DNA of 11,997 nt from Pyropia haitanensis. Lineage: Eukaryota > Rhodophyta > Bangiophyceae > Bangiales > Bangiaceae. Of the stretch, positions 7,521-11,997 are shown piece after piece; within the stretch, counting starts at the first letter, position 1; every line of letters begins with the position of its first letter. The notes under the pieces were generated by a model. That model was not told where the DNA came from. It made no database searches and was given only the letters and a program-made list of their open reading frames with translations. A program made the position numbers and the translations under genes. Location: contig SDUX01000030.1 of the NCBI GenBank assembly GCA_008729055.1, positions 40,028 to 52,024 of the forward strand. Direction: 5' to 3'.

Positions 7521-9603
7521 TTACTGCATCAGATAGTCGACGGCGGCTTCCAGCCGGTCCGACCCCCACAAGCGCTCGACGGTGGCGTCCTCGGTCAGCC
7601 GCGCAGTGGACGTGCCCTCCTCAAATTCACCCGACGACTCGTACCCCTCACTGGCTGCACCACCGTCATCCGCAACGGGGGCCATGGGGCCCGCCACCGG
7701 GGCACCAGCCCCCACCTCTCCATTCAACATGGCGAGTAGTTGGATCTCCGCTTCGGATCGGCGATACCCAGCGATGAGGCACGCGCGCCGCATCTGGCGC
7801 GCGTTGAACGCCAGCCGCGTCTGCGTGTCCGCACGTTGCGGAGCCAGGCGGTTGCGCTGCGTGCTCAGTACCCCCTTCAGCGTCTTAAGCATCCGCTCTC
7901 CGCCAGCAGCCGACGGCGGGGTCGAGAGCAGGCGCACGGCCAATGGCTGTAACACCTGCAGGGACGCACCCCACAGGCGCCACCACAAAACGGGATGCAA
8001 GTCCCTGGAGGCCGCGTGGCCAGCGTGCTGCACCTCCAGAGCCGCAAAGCCGGCCAGTTCCGTCAGCAGCGCCGCCTTGGCCGCCGCATCGGACAGGCAC
8101 AGCCTGTCCACCGCCGCGTCCCGCAAGGCCACCAGTGATTGGCCACCCCACAGCAGGCACAATAGCCGTGCACGGACAGGCGACCAACACGGATCCAAAA
8201 AAAAAGCCAGCACCACCATGGGGTCAGAAAAAGATGTAAACCGGCGCTGAAGGGTCCCTTGCAGGGCCTGGCGGTCGGGCACAGTAATGGTGGCAAAGTT
8301 GTTGGCCAGGGACGCGCGCAGGCACGCAAATACACCCGTGTAGGCTGACAGGGGGGTAGCGTCCCCTTCCAGCACGGTGACCAGCCGCGCCAGAAAGTTG
8401 AGGAAGGGGGCACATTTTGTGATGGATGCAGCTGCAGCCGGGGGATGCCACTGCACGGCTGACCGCATCTGGCACCTCAAACGGCGCAGCCGCGTGCTCA
8501 TTCTCCAACAGGGTGTGCCGCAGGGCCGGTAGGTTGTCGCCAATGGCTGCAATGGTTGCACCTTCACCGGCCCACCGCGTGCGGCTGTAGCTGCGCAGGC
8601 TCCCGACCCTCGTCCCCTCGTTGGTTGACAGCCGCGATCGTACCGAGGCCAACAGGGAGCGTGCCCTCGTGGACCTGGTGAAGAAGACAGTGATGACGAG
8701 AGCTGCGCGCAAGGCCTGCGCGCACACTGTCACCCTGGCAGCATCCTGGGCGATAAGGTTCCCAGCATGCGCAGCGCACCCAAAGGCGTACAGGAACGTA
8801 CCGGCATCCACCGCTCGGGTCCGCAGGGCCACCATAGTCGAGGGGGAGTCCGTTACCAGCGCCAACAGACGACGACTTGTAAACAGGGACAGCGGGGTGG
8901 CACCGCCTTGCAGCTCCATGCCGCTGCTAGTGGCGATGCCATCCAGCAGGGGGCCTGGCAGCGCCGTCCCCAATCTCGTGAGGAGCACGTCAGCAGACGC
9001 AGACTCGCTCCCGAGACGGAAAGTTGACACCAGTAGGGGTGTTGGGGTGTAGACAATCACATCGTAGACCCCCCCCCCGTTCACGTCCGTCATCCCGTCC
9101 ATGGAATTGGAGAGGGCATCTGCAGCCTGCGTGAAGCCGGATACGCGCGCGTCCACCGCGGCAACGGCGTCGGACAGGAGGGCGCCACCCACGACACGTC
9201 GCCCTCCAGGACCATCAAATCTGCCGCCACACACAGTGTGCAGCATGGACCGCCAGCGGGGGGTGTCAAAGGTTGAGAAGGGCAGGCCCGACTCCAGCTG
9301 CAGGGTTGAAAACTGCAACCTCCACTTGGCTAAGGTGGCATCCGGAAGAGGAGGGAGCATCAAATCCGGACCCGCCCCGCGGTCCTCGCCGCCATCCGGT
9401 GTGGCAAGCTGGACAGCAATGCCCGGCAGGTGGGCCAGCGCCAGTCTGCAGGCGAGCAAGTGACGCCGAGCCCTGGTTGCGTTCTGGGCAACGTCTCTGT
9501 AGGTGCAGGATGGTGCCTTGCACGACATGCGTCGGCCATCGGCCGACACATCCATGAAAACCCACACCGCAGATGGCGGGCGGTGCGTGGAAGGAGACGC
9601 CAT
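7521..9603 (-). pseudogene. hAT-superfamily transposase, one frameshift
   Basis: This would encode a transposase that cuts and rejoins DNA at hAT element ends in the nucleus. I chose the ATG at 9603 because the next residues lead directly into the zinc finger; the frame stays open to 10035. Numbering from that ATG, a CCHC finger is C28, C33, H48, C52 with W14 before it, as in BED fingers. A DUF659-like part carries D169 (SMDGMTD), D252 (VTDSP), C276/H279 (FGCAAH) and W344 (TRW). Near 8450 the frame shifts by one base. The second frame continues with FFLDP and the hAT C-terminal dimerisation region (HPVLWWRLWG, then E in GGERMLKTLKG, codon 7896-7898, then RNRL), an acidic tail and TAA at 7521-7523. 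About 693 residues in total is normal for the family. Domains and catalytic D-D-E are all present, so decay is recent, or the shift is a sequencing error near the G5 run at 8440-8444. No terminal inverted repeats or 8-bp target duplication could be assigned. Confidence 0.88.
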
Positions 9604-10303
9604 GGGGAAGAGAAGGGGGGAAGAGAAGAGGGGCGGTGAAGGAGAGGTGCGCGTGGGGGGGGGGGTGTGCGCTCGGCAAAGGCGGATGACCCCGGCGGGG
9701 AGCAAGTGGGGGAGCGGCGCGAAGCCGCGCGGTAAGGGCTGGTCTGTGGGCGCAGTCAAGAACAGGCCAGTGGCAAGCAGCGGGTGCCTGGCACGACCCC
9801 GGACCTTGAGGGTGAGCAGTGGGGAGCAACAGTGTGCTCTGCCCGTGAGCCACAGGCGCCGGCAGCTGGAGAGCTGCGCTTTTCTCGGCCTCACACGCAG
9901 GAGATGAGGGCAGGTGTGGCCATTCTGAAGCCGCGTTTGCCGTATCTCCCCTGGCTGGCGCATCTCGAGAAATTGCGGAAAGATGGCTCCTTTCACGCTG
10001 TGGGAGGTAACGTGAAATTTCATGAAATACCACACGTGTCTTACAATCGGCCATCCCTACTTCCAACGCCCCACAGCGCTCTCATCCTTCAAAAACTACA
10101 TCTATCTGATCTAGACAGTGTTTTCAGCTACCTCCATAGCTTTTTGCACTCTCAACTGCGCTGTGGGCGCAACCAGCTGCGCCGCAGTGCATACCACCGT
10201 ATCAGCAGTCAGTCAGTCACGAACGAGTGAACTGCAGAGTGCTTTCTTTGCATTTTTACGGCTCAGTGGGCCAACAGATACCTCTGCTCATAGCGTTCAC
10301 TAA
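9604..10303. other. Upstream flank of the transposase and intergenic DNA
   Basis: Just upstream of the transposase start the plus strand is purine-rich (9601-9665, with an 11-G run near 9654-9664), equal to a pyrimidine-rich 5' leader on the minus strand. The minus-strand frame remains open to 10035, but its translation lacks any domain. Base composition falls towards AT from about 9990. At 10012-10031 there are overlapping GAAATTTC/ATGAAAT inverted motifs and a CACGTG, which could be part of the transposon promoter or end. From 10040 to 10303 I see no gene, only a short CAGT repeat near 10206-10217. The 5' end of the hAT element should lie here, but I could not find it. Confidence 0.4.
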
Positions 10304-11109
10304 TCAAAGTAGACCCATTGTGCTCAAAAAGCGCTCGGAGCGGGCGCCTATAGCGCTTCTGCCACCCAGCCTCTCGACATTCCTGTCGGCCGTACGGGTG
10401 CACGACGCCAGATGTGTGCACCAATAGGTTCAGCGTGATCATGTTACCCAGATATGACTACCTCTTCCCACGGTGGGGCGCTCATGCACTCTATATCCAG
10501 GCCCATATTGTACAGCGGATGACAAAGAAACAGACGGGAGGCACTTTCTTGCACTGTCTGAACAAACAATTGCGTTCTGCAGGATGACAAATGTCAGGAT
10601 GTCCAAAGAGCCATAGCAAACAGTGTTTCACCGTCACAGACGCCGCTGAGCTACGAAACCCAGGGGGAATGATGAGGACATGGCGCCCCTCCATGTGGTC
10701 GTTCGGGGCTGTGCCTTCGCAGATGTAGGCAGACCCGCACTCAAGACTGGATAGAGCAAGCAAATAAGGCTTGGTATCCACTGGCCTGCTACGTGGCCAG
10801 GAAATGGTGAAGCGGCGACCAGGCGGGTGGAAGAAGGCGTCGGGCGCCGGCGCTTCAGCAGTTGGGAGTTGCCAGTTGCAAGTCGTTGACCAGGATGGTG
10901 TTCTTCCAAAAGTGTACTCTCATGTCCAGCAAGAGTAAGTTTAGTATGATGTTCCAGATTCGCAGTTCAAGTCGCGTGACAGCCTATCAGAACAGACGTA
11001 AGTGACACTTGATTCGCCAAACAGGCCTAGAGATGTGTGTCAAGTCTGAGGTGTGTGTACTTTGTTTCCACATCGAACAATCGCGGTGTGCGAGTTGTTC
11101 AAAATCCCT
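10304..11109 (-). CDS. Candidate split gene of unknown function, 5' incomplete
   Basis: I do not recognise the protein. Four exon-like segments on the minus strand join with matching phase: 11109-11023, 10916-10660, 10576-10448 and 10382-10304 (stop TGA at 10304-10306), giving 183 residues. The introns are 106, 83 and 65 nt, all GT-AG. The first contains CATACTAAAC about 25 nt before its AG, resembling a branch site. The second has CTGAC upstream of CCTGCAG. The third starts GTAACA. Exon 2 is the most protein-like: FFHPPGRRFTISW, then KPYLLALSSLECGSAYICEG and HMEGRHVLIIPPG. Exon 3 reads on as TQLFVQTVQESASRLFL with LYNMGLDIECM, and exon 4 with NVERLGG. The first intron could also use other donors (near 10992) or acceptors (10919). 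No start codon is assigned: upstream is simple repeat, so the 5' part may lie beyond the window or inside the repeat. A decayed mobile-element gene is an alternative. The exon model was made by hand without transcript support. Confidence 0.35.
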
Positions 11110-11132
11110 CTGCGTGCAAGCAGCGTGGCTGG

Positions 11133-11997
11133 TCACCCCTCCCCCCGCAAGGCAGCGGCCGCTGCCGCCACGGGGCAGCTGCGGCAGGGGGCGGCGGCAG
11201 CCATTGCCACCGCGGCGATGGCGGGGGCGGCGGCGCCAGCCGCCACTGCGGCGGCGGGGGCCGTGGCAGCGGCGATGGCGAGCGGTGGCGGCAGAGGCAG
11301 CTGACAAAGAAAGTCCGCGATTGACGGCAACAGGCGAACAGCGGCAGCCCGCTGGCGACGGCAGCCCGCTGGCGGCGGCCGGCAGAAACGGCGGCGGCGG
11401 CAGCGGCAGCCGGGCGGCATTAACCCGGTGGGGCGGCGGCGGTGGGTACGGCGGCCGGGGCAACAGCCCGGGCGGCAGGCGGCCGGCGGCCGGGGCAACA
11501 GCCCGGCGGCAGGCGGCCGGCGGCCGGTCAGGCAGGCGGCCGGCGGCGGCAGCCCGCCAGCGGCGGCAGCATGCCGGCGACGGTAGCCGGCGGCAGCGGA
11601 GGGGGCCGGGGGCCGGACCGGCGGCCGGCCAGCGGGGGCGGCCGCCCCCGACCAGGGCGGCGACCGGCGGCGGCGGCGGTGGCGGCAGCGGCAGCCGCGA
11701 CGGCAGCCAACCGGCGGATGCGCCGGCGGCGGCCGAGGGGGCGTCGGCCGGGTGGCTGCCCGGGCTGCAGCCGGCCGGCAGCCGGCCAGGCAGGCGGCCG
11801 GCGGCCGGCAGCAACGGCGGCGGCGGCAGCGGCAGCCGGAGCGGCAGCAGCACGCAGCCGCGGCGGCCACGGCGGCGGCGGTGGCGGGCGGCGGCCGGGG
11901 CGGCGACGGCCGCGGCGGGGGCGGCGGCGGCGGCGGTGGCGGCGCGCGGCCGCGGCTGCCCGCCGCGGCAGCCGCGGCGGCGGCGGCGGCGGCGGCG
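11133..11997. repeat. Extremely GC-rich CGG/CAG/CCG simple-sequence tract
   Basis: From about 11133 to the window end the sequence is almost entirely made of GGC, CGG, CAG and CCG triplets in changing order (for example GGCGGCGGCAGC and GGCCGGCAGGC). The last 55 bases are close to pure GCC/GCG-type repeats. Frames on both strands are open for hundreds of codons and translate to A/P/R/G-rich strings, as expected from composition alone. CpG and G-quadruplex potential are very high. I see no domain. It may be an intron or upstream region of the candidate gene to its left, or a CpG-rich promoter. Confidence 0.85.
11451..11519. repeat. 35-bp direct repeat in the GC-rich tract
   Basis: Positions 11451-11485 and 11486-11519 are adjacent copies starting GCGGCCGGGGCAACAGCCCG. 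They differ by one missing G in the second copy (35 against 34 bp). Partial further matches (GGCAGGCGGCCGGCGGC) follow at about 11531-11547 and again at about 11789-11805, so the tract contains longer repeat units as well as simple triplets. Confidence 0.85.

Noticed and set aside
8063..8413. Third-frame open stretch inside the transposase as a separate gene
   Set aside because: It overlaps the transposase reading frames and shows no domain; it is a shadow of the GC-rich coding sequence.
8224..8450. Continuation of the first transposase frame past 8450 as the true C-terminus
   Set aside because: Its translation loses all hAT features, while the other frame regains FFLDP and the dimerisation region, so the first frame is out of register here.
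9604..10035. Transposase N-terminal extension up to 10035
   Set aside because: The frame is open but has no domain; the ATG at 9603 directly precedes the zinc finger and gives a normal family length.
10855..10983. Minus-strand frame reading FWKNTILVND as part of the split gene
   Set aside because: It reads well but ends in TGA at 10855-10857 and could be joined to the strong downstream frame only by a frameshift; an intron covering this stretch gives a phase-correct model. It stays a possible alternative if the locus is a pseudogene.

Overview
The window looks like non-coding, repeat-rich DNA from a GC-rich eukaryote, possibly an alga or other protist. The reasons are a decayed hAT-superfamily transposase gene, a candidate gene split by short GT-AG introns, long satellite and minisatellite tracts, and no compact operon-like gene order, Shine-Dalgarno sites or bacterial gene families. 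The species cannot be fixed from the sequence, and no rRNA, tRNA or CRISPR array was recognised.

Layout. Positions 1-5392 are a head-to-tail satellite with a 689-bp unit, about 7.8 copies. By comparison of copies the interior units appear identical except at one site, which is A or G in the order A,G,A,G,A,A,G,G. Each unit contains two diverged 128-bp blocks, a run of TTTTGCCCAC-like decamers and an inverted repeat that overlaps the variable site. The right-hand edge (5293-5392) is visibly decayed. Positions 5393-5713 are unique sequence with no recognisable gene. Positions 5714-6096 are an imperfect inverted repeat (139-bp arms, 105-bp loop), possibly a foldback or MITE-like relic. A 34-bp tandem duplication lies at 6217-6284. 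A C-rich tract (about 6300-6760) then switches abruptly to a G-rich minisatellite with a 62-72 bp period (6858-7420).

Positions 7521-9603 (minus strand) hold a nearly full-length hAT transposase with an N-terminal CCHC (BED-like) finger, a DUF659-like region and a C-terminal dimerisation region. The D, D and E residues expected of the catalytic triad are all present, but a single-base frameshift near 8450 splits the gene. Positions 10304-11109 (minus strand) can be read as four exon-like segments joined by three GT-AG introns whose phases all match, giving about 183 residues of a protein I do not recognise. The final 865 bases (11133-11997) are extremely GC-rich CGG/CAG/CCG-type simple sequence with a 35-bp direct repeat.

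No shared pathway links these pieces. The picture is a heterochromatin-like or subtelomere/centromere-like region holding a satellite, one dead or dying transposon and perhaps the 3' end of one host or mobile-element gene. The two items most worth following are the dimorphic 689-bp satellite and the uncharacterised split gene.
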